Positions 1 to 8,918 of a stretch of DNA of 64,000 nt are shown here, in pieces. The DNA lies in NCBI RefSeq assembly GCF_023703325.1, contig NZ_JAMQGM010000001.1:111710-175709 (forward strand). Direction: 5' to 3'. The translations under genes and the position numbers were made by a program. Position 1 is the stretch's first letter. Each line of letters begins with the position of its first letter. A model generated the notes under the pieces. The model did no database searches, was not told where the DNA came from, and saw only the letters and a program-made list of their open reading frames with translations. Origin of the DNA: Streptomyces meridianus. GTDB lineage: Bacteria; Actinomycetota; Actinomycetes; Streptomycetales; Streptomycetaceae.

Positions 1-778
1 TCTCGGGGTGCGTGGTGACGTCGTACGCGCTGGGGGCGTTGAGCAGCGCCGCGAGGTAGGCGCCCTCGGCGACGGTGAGGTCCTTGGCGTTCTTGCTGTA
101 GTAGGCGTGGGCGGCTGCCTGGATGCCGTGCGCGTTGCGCCCGTAGTAGCTGGTGTTCAGATAGCCGGCGAGGATGTGTTCCTTGGTCTCCTCGCGGTCG
201 AGCTTGATCGCGATGAAGAACTCCTTCACCTTGCGGGTGAGGGTCTGTTCCTGGCCCAGGTAGTAGTTCTTGACGTACTGCTGGGTGATGGTCGAGCCGG
301 ACTGCCGGCCCTTGCCGGTGACGGTGTTCCAGGCGCCGCGCAGCATGGCCTGCGGGTCGATCGCGGACTCGGTGTAGAAGTCGCGGTCCTCGGCGGACAG
401 GGCGGCGTGCTGGGCGGTGCTCGGGATGTCGGAGAGCGCGATGATCTCGCGGTCGACGGCTCCGTCCCGGGCGATGCGGGAGCCGTCGGCGTACAGGTAG
501 ATGTTGCTCTGTTTGACGGCGGCCGCGTTGGCCGGGGGGATGTCGACGTAGAGGTATCCGGCGACGAGGAAGCCGACGATCAGCAGGAGGAAGCCCAGGA
601 CGGTGCCGAGGACGGTCCTGCGGCCGGGCAGGAACCGGTGTCTGCGGGCAGGCCGGGGAGGCGCGGTGTCGTCGTCCGCCGGCAGCGCCGGCCGGGGACG
701 TGTCGCGTCGTCGTCCGCGGGCGGCGGTCCGTGCTGCGGACCGGGGAGGTTGCCGTCGTGCTGCGGTTCCTCGCTCAT
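1..778 (-). CDS. Class A penicillin-binding protein, N-terminal part (cut by window edge)
   Basis: Only the first 259 or so residues are inside the window; the rest lies to the left. After a proline-rich cytoplasmic tail there is one membrane anchor (about residues 55-75). A glycosyltransferase family 51 domain then polymerises lipid II into glycan strands outside the membrane. Visible hallmarks are the catalytic-glutamate box SAEDRDFY (128-135) and GSTITQQYVKN (161-171), which are conserved in bifunctional PBPs. The transpeptidase domain is expected beyond the edge but is not seen. The ATG at 778 fits the acidic, proline-rich start typical of Streptomyces PBPs. The gene is divergent from the ABC exporter to its right. 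Family assignment is strong; which of the several Streptomyces paralogues it is cannot be told. Confidence 0.93.
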   Translation of the reverse strand, partial: MSEEPQHDGNLPGPQHGPPPADDDATRPRPALPADDDTAPPRPARRHRFLPGRRTVLGTVLGFLLLIVGFLVAGYLYVDIPPANAAAVKQSNIYLYADGSRIARDGAVDREIIALSDIPSTAQHAALSAEDRDFYTESAIDPQAMLRGAWNTVTGKGRQSGSTITQQYVKNYYLGQEQTLTRKVKEFFIAIKLDREETKEHILAGYLNTSYYGRNAHGIQAAAHAYYSKNAKDLTVAEGAYLAALLNAPSAYDVTTHPE

Positions 779-1128
779 ACCGGTGGTGACTCCTCGGCTG
801 CCGCCGAAGGTTGTACGGCGGAAGACGGTGGTTTCGGGCGGTCGGTGCACTGTGCCCGGGCCGGGCAGGGACGGCGGCCGGGGAACTGCCTCGCAGGGAA
901 CTTTCGCATCATCCGTTCCGCGGGACAGGGGTGGCGCGCGCCTTCGGCCGCATTCCCTCGGCACTAACGTTGTTTTCCGGCCACCCCTTCGGGTGACGAC
1001 CGCGATCTGCCACGCGACTCGCCCGTCGTGCGGTAATCCGGTGGCAGGGGGTGGCCTCCGGGTCTAAGGTCTTGACCTTTGGCGCCGGTCGGTGCACAGG
1101 GGCGGTGGCGCGCCGGGAGGGAGCGGGC
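779..1128. other. Divergent intergenic region between the PBP and ABC exporter genes
   Basis: About 350 bases without a convincing gene. Open frames here lack a plausible start and ribosome site and are out of keeping with the flanking coding bias. It should contain the promoters of both divergent neighbours, but no -35/-10 pair stands out. A GGGAGG ribosome site lies at its right end, just before the ATG at 1129. Confidence 0.5.
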
Positions 1129-1929
1129 ATGCGACTGTACGGGGCCGTCGCGGCCAGCAGTTTCCGGCGCTATGCGACGTACCGGGTGGCGACTGCGGCG
1201 GGTGTGTTCACCAACACCGTGTTCGGGTTCATCCTCGCGTACACGTTCATCGCGCTGTGGAGCATCCGGCCGCATCTGGGCGGCTACGACCAGGCGCAGG
1301 CGCTCACCTTCGTCTGGACGAGCCAGGCGATGCTCGCCGCGGCCGCGCTGCTGGGCGGCGGCTTCCAGCAGGAGTTGCAGGAGCGGATCCGCACCGGTGA
1401 CATCGCCATCGACCTGTACCGGCCGGCGGATCTGCAGCTGTGGTGGCTGGCGAGCGATCTGGGCCGGGCGGCGTTCCAGCTGCTGGGGCGCGGGCTGGTG
1501 CCGCTGGCGGTGGGGGCGCTGTGCTTCGATCTGGCGCTGCCGTCCTCGCCGTTGGTGTGGCTGGCGTTCCTGGCGTCGGTGCTGCTGGGGCTGCTGGTGG
1601 GTTTCGCGGTGCGGTATCTGGTGGCGCTGACGTCGTTCTGGCTGCTGGACGGTGCAGGTGTCGACATGGTCAGCGGCCTGCTCTGTCTGTTCTTCTCCGG
1701 ATCGCTGCTGCCGCTGACGGTGTTTCCCGGGGCGTTCGGTGATGTGGCGCGGATGCTTCCGTGGTCGGCGATGCTGCAGGTTCCGGTGGACGTGCTGCTG
1801 GGCGTGAACTCGGGTGCGGGGCTGGCGGGTTCGTTCGCGTTCCAGGGCTGCTGGGCGCTGGTCCTGCTGGCGGCGGGTCGGCTGCTGCAGGGGCTGGCGA
1901 CCCGGAAGGTGGTGGTCCAGGGTGGTTGA
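1129..1929 (+). CDS. ABC-2 type exporter permease, first subunit
   Basis: A 266-residue integral membrane protein with about six hydrophobic segments. It belongs to the ABC-2 permease group found as permease-permease-ATPase triplets in actinobacteria (COG4587/COG3694 type). The ATG at 1129 is preceded by GGGAGG; a frame extending upstream to 1051 lacks such a site and adds an atypical leader. The stop overlaps the GTG start of the second permease, so the two are translationally coupled. It presumably forms a heterodimeric pore with that protein, driven by the ATPase at 2745. The exported substrate is unknown. Confidence 0.88.
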   Translation: MRLYGAVAASSFRRYATYRVATAAGVFTNTVFGFILAYTFIALWSIRPHLGGYDQAQALTFVWTSQAMLAAAALLGGGFQQELQERIRTGDIAIDLYRPADLQLWWLASDLGRAAFQLLGRGLVPLAVGALCFDLALPSSPLVWLAFLASVLLGLLVGFAVRYLVALTSFWLLDGAGVDMVSGLLCLFFSGSLLPLTVFPGAFGDVARMLPWSAMLQVPVDVLLGVNSGAGLAGSFAFQGCWALVLLAAGRLLQGLATRKVVVQGG

Positions 1930-2740
1930 GAGCCCGGTGGTGCAGGGGCTGCGGGCGTACGTCCTGATCGTCGGGATGTGGATCCGTTCGACGATGGCCT
2001 ACCGGACGTCCTTCGCGTTGACGGTGCTGGGGAATTTCCTGGTGACGGGGCTCGACTTCGTCGCCATCATGATCATGTTCTGGCACACGGACGTGCTGGG
2101 CGGGTTCGCCGTCGCCGAGGTGGCGCTGCTGTACGGCACGGCGAGCGCTTCGTTGGGGCTCGCCGATCTGACCATGGGCTCGGCGAGCAGACTGGGCAGG
2201 CGGGTGCGCGACGGGACACTCGACACGCTGCTGGTGCGTCCGGTTCCGGTCATCGCCCAGGTCGCGGCGGACCGGTTCGCGCTGCGCCGGCTGGGCCGGG
2301 TGAGCCAGGCGCTGCTGGTGCTGGTGTGGGCGCTGTCGTCGCTGGAGGTGGCGTGGACGCCGGTGAAGGCGCTGCTGCTGCCCGTCACGGTGCTCAGCGG
2401 GGCGGCGATCTTCGGTGCGCTGATGGTGGCGGGGGCCGGGTTCCAGTTCCTGGCGCAGGACGCGGCGGAGGTGCAGAACTCGTTCACCTACGGCGGCAAC
2501 ACGATGCTGCAGTACCCGCCGACGATCTTCGCGAAGGACCTGGTGCGTGGGGTGACGTTCATCGTGCCGCTGGCCTTCGTCAACTGGCTCCCGGCGCTGC
2601 GGATCCTGGACCGGCAGGATCCACTGGGGTTGCCGGGTTGGCTGGATTTCGCGGGCCCGGTGGTGGCAGTGGGGTGCTGCTTCCTGGCGGGGCTGGCATG
2701 GCGGGCGGGATTGCGGTCGTACCGGAGCACGGGGAGCTGA
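1922..2740 (+). CDS. ABC-2 type exporter permease, second subunit
   Basis: A 272-residue membrane protein with about six transmembrane segments and the conserved central stretch SASRLGRRVRDGTLDTLLVRP, typical of the COG3694 permease family. The longer open frame starting at 1814 would run through the preceding gene. The GTG at 1922 overlaps the upstream TGA by eight bases and gives a normal protein start (VVESPVVQG). It is followed after four bases by the ATPase gene. This is the second half of a heterodimeric export channel; substrate unknown. Confidence 0.87.
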   Translation: MVESPVVQGLRAYVLIVGMWIRSTMAYRTSFALTVLGNFLVTGLDFVAIMIMFWHTDVLGGFAVAEVALLYGTASASLGLADLTMGSASRLGRRVRDGTLDTLLVRPVPVIAQVAADRFALRRLGRVSQALLVLVWALSSLEVAWTPVKALLLPVTVLSGAAIFGALMVAGAGFQFLAQDAAEVQNSFTYGGNTMLQYPPTIFAKDLVRGVTFIVPLAFVNWLPALRILDRQDPLGLPGWLDFAGPVVAVGCCFLAGLAWRAGLRSYRSTGS

Positions 2741-2744
2741 GGTC

Positions 2745-3731
2745 GTGACGGAAGCGTTCATCGAACTCGACGGTGTGGAGAAGGTGTTCGAGGTGCGGCG
2801 GAGGTCGGGCCGCCGGCTGCGCCGGGAGCGGTGCACGGTGCGCGCGGTCGACGGGATCTCGTTCGCGGTGCCGCGCGGGGAGATGGTCGGTTACATCGGC
2901 CCCAACGGCGCGGGCAAGTCGACCACCATCAAGATGCTGACGGGGATTCTGACGCCGAGTGGCGGCAGGCTGCGGGTCGCGGGCATCGACCCGTCCCGGG
3001 AGCGGACGCGGCTGGCGCGCCGGATCGGGGTGGTGTTCGGCCAGCGGACCACGCTGTGGTGGGACCTGCCGCTGCGCGACAGTTACGCACTGGTCCGCCG
3101 GATCTACGGGATCCCGGAGGCCCGTTACCGGGCGAATCTGGAGCGCTGTGTCGAACTCCTGGACCTGGGGGCCCTGTTGGGTGTTCCGGTGCGACAGCTG
3201 TCGCTGGGCCAGCGGATGCGCGGCGACATCGCCGCGGCGTTGCTGCACGATCCGGAAGTCCTCTACCTGGACGAGCCGACGATCGGTCTGGACGTGGTGA
3301 GCAAGGCCAGGGTCCGCCGGTTCCTGCGCGAGGTGAACAGTGAGCAGGGCACGACGGTGGTGCTGACGACGCACGACCTGACGGACATCGAGCAGCTGTG
3401 CCGCCGGGTGATGGTGATCGACCACGGTCGGCTCGTGTACGACGGCGGGTTGGACGGTCTCCACGCGGTGGGGGAGAGCGAGCGCACCCTGGTGGTCGAT
3501 CTGGAGCGGGAGTTGCCGCCGATCGCGGGGGTACCGGGGGCGCGGACGGTGAGGGTGGACGGTCCGCGGCAGTGGCTGGCGTTCCCGGCGGCGGCGAGTG
3601 CCGCCCCGATCGTCTCGGCGGTGGCGGACCGGTATCCGCTGGTGGACCTGTCGCTGCGGGAGCCGGCGATCGAGGACGTCATCGCGCGGATGCTGGAATC
3701 CGGAGAGGGACGGCGCAGCGCCGTCCCTTGA
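2745..3731 (+). CDS. ABC exporter ATP-binding protein
   Basis: A 328-residue nucleotide-binding subunit of the COG4586 type. It powers the two permeases directly upstream. Walker A is GPNGAGKST (52-60), the signature is LSLGQRMRGD, Walker B plus the catalytic glutamate is LYLDEPTIGLD, and the H-loop is TTHD. The GTG start at 2745 follows the second permease by four bases, completing a three-gene operon. The C-terminal 80 or so residues after the ATPase core are a family-specific extension. Related triplets have been linked to antibiotic or lipid export, but nothing here identifies the cargo. Confidence 0.92.
   Translation: MTEAFIELDGVEKVFEVRRRSGRRLRRERCTVRAVDGISFAVPRGEMVGYIGPNGAGKSTTIKMLTGILTPSGGRLRVAGIDPSRERTRLARRIGVVFGQRTTLWWDLPLRDSYALVRRIYGIPEARYRANLERCVELLDLGALLGVPVRQLSLGQRMRGDIAAALLHDPEVLYLDEPTIGLDVVSKARVRRFLREVNSEQGTTVVLTTHDLTDIEQLCRRVMVIDHGRLVYDGGLDGLHAVGESERTLVVDLERELPPIAGVPGARTVRVDGPRQWLAFPAAASAAPIVSAVADRYPLVDLSLREPAIEDVIARMLESGEGRRSAVP
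3707..3727 (+). terminator. Hairpin at the end of the ABC exporter operon
   Basis: Two perfect 10-base complementary arms (GGGACGGCGC and GCGCCGTCCC) surround a single A and overlap the last codons of the ATPase gene. There is no U-tract, as is common for GC-rich Streptomyces terminators. It may end the operon or only stabilise the mRNA 3' end. Confidence 0.45.
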
Positions 3732-3931
3732 GGGAGTCGTGCCGTGAGGGGGCCGGGCAGCGGGCGGGCCCGGGCGGACTGCGGTTGCGGGGCACGGCCG
3801 CGGAGCCTGGGGCGTGCGCGGCCGTGCCGTGTCCTTTTTGGTCGTGGCCCGTCCGGTCTTCCGGGGCGGGGCCGGGGCCGGTCCGGGGCAGGACCGGCGG
3901 GCCCCGGCGCTCGGGAGCGTGGCGCCCGGGC

Positions 3932-5260
3932 TCAGAGGGCGGCGGGCGCTGATCCCTTGAGGTGGGACAGGTTCAGTGCCCGGGCCATGGCCTGGTAGCC
4001 GGCGTCGCTGGGGTGAAGGTGGTCGCCGGAGTCGTACTTGGCGAGCAGTCGCCGGGGGTTGGCGGGGTCGCGCAGCGCCCGGTCGAAGTCGACGACGTCG
4101 TCGAACACGCGTCCGGACCGTATCTCCGCGTTGACCTGCTCGCGCACCCAGTTGAGGCGCGCGGTGTAGCCGCGGTGCCCGTGGAACGGCATGAGTGTGC
4201 CGCCCACGACGCGCAGTCCGTGCGCGTGGGCGCGCCGCACCAGCTTGCGGAGGCCGTCGGTGATCTCGGTGGGGTCGGTCCGGTGCGGGGCGCGCAGGAT
4301 GTCGTTGACGCCGAGTTCGATGACGATGGCCTTGACGCCGGTGCGTCCGAGGGCGTCGCGTTCGAAGCGGTTGAGGGCGCTGGGGTTGCCCGGAGGCACG
4401 CCCAGGCCGCCGTCGGCGAGGACGCGGTTGCCGCTGATGCCCTCGTTGAGGACGCCGTAGCGCGGGGCGCCCTGCTCGGTGCGCAGCCGGTCGGCGAGGT
4501 AGTCCGGGAAGCGGCGGTTGGCGCCGGCCGTGGAGGTGATGCCGTCCGTGATGGAGTCTCCGAGGACGACGACGGAGCCGTTGGCCTCGTCGGTGAGGAC
4601 GTCCACGCCGGTGACGTAGCGCCAGAAGGGGCTCTGCTGGCGGTAGGCGGTGCCGTTGGGGTCCTGGGTCTTGTCGCCGTGCGCCATGTAGGAGGTCTGG
4701 CGGGCGTGCGGGTGGTAGGTGACCGGGCCGGACGGGCTGGGCGCGTAGGTGGTGACGAGGAGGTCCGCGGCGGCCGGGACGTCGAGCCGGGCCGGGTCGC
4801 TGGAGACGGACTGTCCCGCGGGAATCGTGACCGAGGTGTTGCCCGAGAAGGTCAGCCGGCGCAGTGAGTTCTCGGCTGCGGTGGGCAGGTTGGGGGCCGA
4901 TGCGAGGGCGATCGAGGCGTGGTCGATGGTCAGCGGCTCGCGCCCGAAGAGGTTGGAGAGCCTGACCCGGACACTGGATCCGCCGATGCTGGCGTGAACC
5001 ACGTTACGGATCGACATTCCGGGGTATCCGCGCTCCGTGAGCGGTTCGGGGCCGGCCGGGGAGGTGGACCAGGTGCCCACCCAGTTGCCGGCGGAGGCCG
5101 CCGAGGCGGAGTGGCGGGTCTTGTTCGAGGCTGCGGCGAGAGTGTCGTCACTGCCGCTGAAGCCGACGTAGATCCCGGTTGAGCCGAGGACCACGGCCGT
5201 GGCGAGGGCGGCGAGCAGGGCGCTGTTCTTACCCGAGAGGCTGGCAGGGCGCTCGGCCAT
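3932..5260 (-). CDS. Secreted SGNH/GDSL-family hydrolase
   Basis: A 442-residue esterase/lipase-like hydrolase. An N-terminal hydrophobic segment (about residues 12-32, LLAALATAVVLGSTGIYVGF) suggests a signal peptide or anchor. The SGNH blocks are visible in order: VVLGDSITDG with the nucleophilic serine, ISGNRVL, ELGVND, and DHLHPSDAGY carrying the catalytic Asp and His. The region before block I resembles the accessory N-terminal domain found in actinobacterial SGNH proteins. It is monocistronic, convergent with the ABC operon and divergent from the DUF445 gene. The substrate (lipid, acetyl ester or cell-wall ester) cannot be read from the sequence. Confidence 0.9.
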   Translation of the reverse strand: MAERPASLSGKNSALLAALATAVVLGSTGIYVGFSGSDDTLAAASNKTRHSASAASAGNWVGTWSTSPAGPEPLTERGYPGMSIRNVVHASIGGSSVRVRLSNLFGREPLTIDHASIALASAPNLPTAAENSLRRLTFSGNTSVTIPAGQSVSSDPARLDVPAAADLLVTTYAPSPSGPVTYHPHARQTSYMAHGDKTQDPNGTAYRQQSPFWRYVTGVDVLTDEANGSVVVLGDSITDGITSTAGANRRFPDYLADRLRTEQGAPRYGVLNEGISGNRVLADGGLGVPPGNPSALNRFERDALGRTGVKAIVIELGVNDILRAPHRTDPTEITDGLRKLVRRAHAHGLRVVGGTLMPFHGHRGYTARLNWVREQVNAEIRSGRVFDDVVDFDRALRDPANPRRLLAKYDSGDHLHPSDAGYQAMARALNLSHLKGSAPAAL

Positions 5261-5542
5261 GGCGGGTGCGTCTCCTCGGACAGGGGAGCCCGAAGCTCCG
5301 TATCGGTCGGGTGCGGCATCAGGTCGGCGGCAACGGTGGCGCGTCCGACGGATTCATCATGATCCCATGATCGGGGAAGTCCTGAGGCCGCGGGTGGGTG
5401 CTCTTCGCCACGTTGCGTTCGGGCACCGGCACCGGCCTGCGTTTGCTTCCGGAGAGTCAGACGCTGGTATCGCGTGGATCGTTCCAGGCATGAGGCATTG
5501 TGCACAATGCCACGGCGGGAACGGGTCGATCGGGTGGAGTGC

Positions 5543-6886
5543 ATGGAACGGACGAACAGGGAGCAGGCCGATGAGGTGATGGATACCCGTCCGGAACCCC
5601 CGGCATCCGGCACGGCCCCGGGTGCTTTCAGCGACAGTCCTGCCGACGAGGAGAAGCGTCGCGGGGTGCGGCAGATGAAGGTCATCGCGACCGGTCTGCT
5701 GCTGTTCGTCGCGCTGGTGTACGGCCTGGCGGAGTGGGCGCGCAGCTCGGGAGCGGGCGCGTGGGCGGGCTATGTGGCGGCGGCCGCCGAGGCGGGCATG
5801 GTGGGTGCGCTGGCCGACTGGTTCGCGGTCACGGCGCTGTTCACCCGGCCGCTGGGCCTCCCCATCCCGCACACGGCCATCATTCCGACGAAGAAGGACA
5901 CTCTGGGCAGAACGCTGGGCGATTTCGTGGGTGAGAATTTTCTCTCCTCTCATGTGGTGCGGACCCGGCTGCGGGCCGTTGGGGTGAGCCGCAGGCTCGG
6001 TACCTGGTTGGAGCAGCCGGCCAACGCCGACCGGGTGACGTCGGAGATCTCGACCGTTCTCAGGGGCGCGTTGACGGTGCTGCGCGACGCCGACGTGCAG
6101 GCGGTCGTCGGCGAGGCCATCACCCGCCGGGCCAACGCCCAGGAGATCGCCCCGGGCATCGGCAAGCTGCTCGGCCGGATCGTGGACGACGGGGCGCATC
6201 GCAAGGTCGTGGACCTCGTCATCGTCCGGGCGCGTGAATGGCTGGATCTGCACCGTGACGCGGTGCTCGCGGCCGTCGAGGGCGGCGCTCCCGGATGGAC
6301 GCCCCGGTTCGTGGACCGGCGGGTCGGGGAGCGGGTCTACAAGGAGATTGTGCGTTTCGTCACCGAGATGCGGGACATGCCGCAGCATCCCGCGCGGGAC
6401 GCCGTGGACCGGTTCCTTGCCGACTTCGCCCGCGATCTGCGGACGGATCCGGACACCCGGGCACGTGTCGAGCGGCTCAAGGGCGACATCCTTGAGCGTG
6501 AGGAGGTGCAGGAGCTCATCGCCTCCGCCTGGGACGCGGTCCGCGCCATGGTGGTGGCCGCCGCGGACGACGAGCGCAGCGAGCTGCGCCTGCGGACCCG
6601 CGCGGGTCTGCTGTCGCTGGGCGCCCGGCTGGTGCGGGACGAGCGGCTGCGCGGGAAGATCGACGGCTGGCTGGAGGAGGCCGCCGTCCACGTCGTCACC
6701 TCGTACCGGGACGAGATCACCGCGCTGATCACGGACACCGTGGCGGGCTGGGACGCCGAGCAGACCTCCCGCAAGATCGAGGCGAACATCGGGCGCGACC
6801 TGCAGTTCATCCGCATCAACGGCACGGTGGTGGGCGCGCTCGCGGGCCTGCTCATCTACACGGTGGCGCACGCCTTCGGGGCGTGA
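5543..6886 (+). CDS. DUF445 family membrane protein
   Basis: A 447-residue protein with one N-terminal transmembrane segment (GLLLFVALVYGLAEWA), a second short one beside the GALADWFAVTALFTRPLGLPIPHTAIIP region, a long charged helical body, and a C-terminal transmembrane helix (TVVGALAGLLIYTVAHAF). This arrangement and the ALADWFAVTALF-RPLG-PIPHTAIIP signature define the DUF445 (YjiN/YheB-like) family, whose function is unknown. The ATG at 5543 has a GGTGGAG ribosome site. The in-frame ATG at 5579, also preceded by a purine-rich stretch, is an alternative, and the furthest upstream ATG (5474) lacks one. Confidence 0.88.
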   Translation: MERTNREQADEVMDTRPEPPASGTAPGAFSDSPADEEKRRGVRQMKVIATGLLLFVALVYGLAEWARSSGAGAWAGYVAAAAEAGMVGALADWFAVTALFTRPLGLPIPHTAIIPTKKDTLGRTLGDFVGENFLSSHVVRTRLRAVGVSRRLGTWLEQPANADRVTSEISTVLRGALTVLRDADVQAVVGEAITRRANAQEIAPGIGKLLGRIVDDGAHRKVVDLVIVRAREWLDLHRDAVLAAVEGGAPGWTPRFVDRRVGERVYKEIVRFVTEMRDMPQHPARDAVDRFLADFARDLRTDPDTRARVERLKGDILEREEVQELIASAWDAVRAMVVAAADDERSELRLRTRAGLLSLGARLVRDERLRGKIDGWLEEAAVHVVTSYRDEITALITDTVAGWDAEQTSRKIEANIGRDLQFIRINGTVVGALAGLLIYTVAHAFGA

Positions 6887-7013
6887 GCGGGCCGCAAATC
6901 GTCCGAGCGGTCCGTTACGAGGCCGCCTCCCTGCCTTGCTCTCGCGGCCAACTGCTGGGCGGGCCGAGCACGCACTGGCATCCGCGAATCTCCCGGAGGC
7001 GGGCGACGCTCCA

Positions 7014-7301
7014 TCAGGCGCTTTCCAGGGTGGCGAGCCACAGGCTCAGCGGGATGGAGGCGAGCGCGATGAGGAACCCCGCGACTGCCTTCCCGGTGTG
7101 GATCTCCCGCTTGCCCCGGATTGCGAGGTAGGCGGCGATCGGCGGGAGGACGACGAGCAGGAGGAGGGCGTAGCGCCAGCCGTCCTCCGAGATGGCGAAG
7201 ACCATGAGGGCCCAGCCGGCCGCGACCGAGGCCACGCTCAGGTCCCGGCACCGCGAGAGGAACAACTCGTACCCGCCCGAGCCGCCTTGAAGGAACGCCA
7301 T
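7014..7301 (-). CDS. Small membrane protein in WXG-like operon
   Basis: A 95-residue protein with three predicted transmembrane segments (around residues 22-37, 41-58 and 72-90). No family recognised. The ATG at 7301 has GGAGAGG about 12 bases upstream and follows the WXG-like gene after 20 bases, so it is the last gene of that operon. Larger open frames in this stretch are shadows. Its position beside a WXG/LXG-type protein suggests a membrane-bound immunity or accessory protein, but this is inferred from context only. Confidence 0.72.
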   Translation of the reverse strand: MAFLQGGSGGYELFLSRCRDLSVASVAAGWALMVFAISEDGWRYALLLLVVLPPIAAYLAIRGKREIHTGKAVAGFLIALASIPLSLWLATLESA

Positions 7302-7321
7302 GGTGGTGACCTGCCTCTCCG

Positions 7322-8455
7322 TTACACCGCCCGGTGGTCGTAGCCACCGGTGCCCACCTCGGGAAAACCGTCCGCCGCGGAGAACCCGTTGATTGCCGTC
7401 GACATCACCACGCCGAGCGCGCTCAGCGCCGTGGCCACGGCGTCGAACGCCCGGGCCGCCTCGGCCCACATCTCCATGAGCCGGATCGCCTGCATCGCGG
7501 CGAGCGCGAACATCGCCGCCGACGCGACCTGCCCGCCGACCGGGATCGCGTTGACCGCCTGCGCCGCGAGCAGGTTGACCAGCCAGATGACCAGCAGGTC
7601 GCAGAACATCACGAGGAACGACTTGAGGAACTCGGCGAACTGGAACGCCATCTGCGCGGCCTGCGTGTAGCAGTCGCGCAGCGACTCGAATGTCTCCTGG
7701 ATCTTGCCCAGCTTGGTGCAGAACTCGTCGAAGTACACGGTGGCGGCGTCTGCGGCGTTGCCGTTCCACGTGAGCCCCACGTGCCGATTGCCCTTGCGTG
7801 TGTTGGCGGCCAGCGCGTCGCAGAAGGCTGCGAGATTGCCCCAGGCGTCCGCGCAGTCGTTGTAGCCGTTCCAGTCCCCGAACACCCAGTTCGTCGCCTC
7901 GGCGAACGGGTCGAAGTCGAAGAGGAGCTTGGACGCCTCGACTGCCATCGCGGACGGGCTGCCGAGGTCGAGCGCGCTGCCGAGCGTCTTCTGCACCGGG
8001 CTCATCCTGTACTCGTCGGCGTGCCCGGAGCCGTACTTGACGAAGGCGTTGCTGCTGTCGCCATCCGGCTTCTTCAGCTTCTCCGCCGCGTCGGCGGCGT
8101 CGGTGAAGTCCCCCGGATCGCCCTTGGAGGCGTCCGGCGGCGCCTTGGAGCCGGGATAGGTGGTGTCCATCCTCGCCGCCTCGTCACGGTCCGTCTCGCG
8201 GTAGTACCTGGCCGAGCCGGCCAGTTCCCGCTTCGAGGACTCCAGAACGCGTTGGATCTTCCCCAGCGCCTTCTTGGCCTCGCTCACGTACGAGTCGTGG
8301 TCACCCGCGACGAGGTCCCACAGCTCCCCGCCCGCAACCTTGTCGATCTGCGTGTTCGAGCTCGTGTACGCCACGGCCTGCGCGCTGTGGTCCGCGGCGC
8401 GACCCACCAACTTCGAGAAGCCCTCGATGGCTTCCGGATCCACACGGAAGTCCAT
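7322..8455 (-). CDS. WXG100/LXG-like putative type VII secretion-associated protein
   Basis: A 377-residue, largely helical protein. The N-terminal 100 residues look like a WXG100 helical hairpin (MDFRVDPEAIEGFSKLVGRA, then GELWDLVAGDHDSY). A second helical-hairpin region contains LTWNGNAADAATVYFDEF, with a W-x-G turn, followed by hydrophobic segments (FLVMFCDLLVIWLVNLLAAQA and a Gly/Ala-rich stretch). Such proteins are type VII substrates or chaperone-like partners in actinobacteria. It is flanked in the same operon by a 136-residue helical protein upstream and a small membrane protein downstream. No toxin catalytic motif is visible, so role and export are inferred. Confidence 0.75.
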   Translation of the reverse strand: MDFRVDPEAIEGFSKLVGRAADHSAQAVAYTSSNTQIDKVAGGELWDLVAGDHDSYVSEAKKALGKIQRVLESSKRELAGSARYYRETDRDEAARMDTTYPGSKAPPDASKGDPGDFTDAADAAEKLKKPDGDSSNAFVKYGSGHADEYRMSPVQKTLGSALDLGSPSAMAVEASKLLFDFDPFAEATNWVFGDWNGYNDCADAWGNLAAFCDALAANTRKGNRHVGLTWNGNAADAATVYFDEFCTKLGKIQETFESLRDCYTQAAQMAFQFAEFLKSFLVMFCDLLVIWLVNLLAAQAVNAIPVGGQVASAAMFALAAMQAIRLMEMWAEAARAFDAVATALSALGVVMSTAINGFSAADGFPEVGTGGYDHRAV

Positions 8456-8507
8456 GATCCCCCTGTCCGATCTGCTTCACCCCCGGCGGCCGGCCGGGGG
8501 CAGTCGC

Positions 8508-8918
8508 TCAGTAAGCGGACCAGCCGCGACCGTCGTGCCGCTGCCTCCCGGTCGGACGTTCCGCCGCCCGCGCGCGCCGCTCCTCGTCCAACTCCCGCTG
8601 CTCCAGATTGAGTTGCTGCTGGCCCTGCTCGGCGAGTTCCTCGCGCTCGGCGTCGGACATCGAGGCCCACTTCTCGGCGAGTGGGGCGGAATGCTCGACG
8701 GCCTGCTCGGCGTAAGCGGACACCTGCGCCGCGTCCCGCAGCGAGATGCGCCCGGCGAGGACGTCCTGCGCCATCTCCTTGAGCGTGTCGCCCGCGAGGC
8801 CCGATGCGAGGTGGTTCAGGGACTTCTGGAGAACCCTGGCCTGCACGGGGTCCTGCTGCGTCATCTCCAGGAACTCGGACTCGTCGACCGGTTCGGGGGA
8901 ACGGAAAGAGGCGTCCAC
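8508..8918 (-). CDS. Small helical protein, first gene of WXG-like operon
   Basis: A 136-residue acidic protein without membrane segments, of unrecognised family. The middle is helical and the C-terminal third is a strongly charged coiled-coil-like stretch (EREELAEQGQQQLNLEQREL). It starts at an ATG at 8918 and is followed after 52 bases by the WXG-like gene on the same strand. Its size, helical nature and position resemble partner or chaperone proteins of type VII substrates, but no C-terminal YxxxD/E export motif is seen. Confidence 0.7.
   Translation of the reverse strand: MDASFRSPEPVDESEFLEMTQQDPVQARVLQKSLNHLASGLAGDTLKEMAQDVLAGRISLRDAAQVSAYAEQAVEHSAPLAEKWASMSDAEREELAEQGQQQLNLEQRELDEERRARAAERPTGRQRHDGRGWSAY

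Noticed and set aside
3744..3998. Small Gly/Arg-rich open frame after the ABC operon
   Set aside because: No ribosome site, low-complexity shadow composition, and it runs into the convergent SGNH hydrolase gene.
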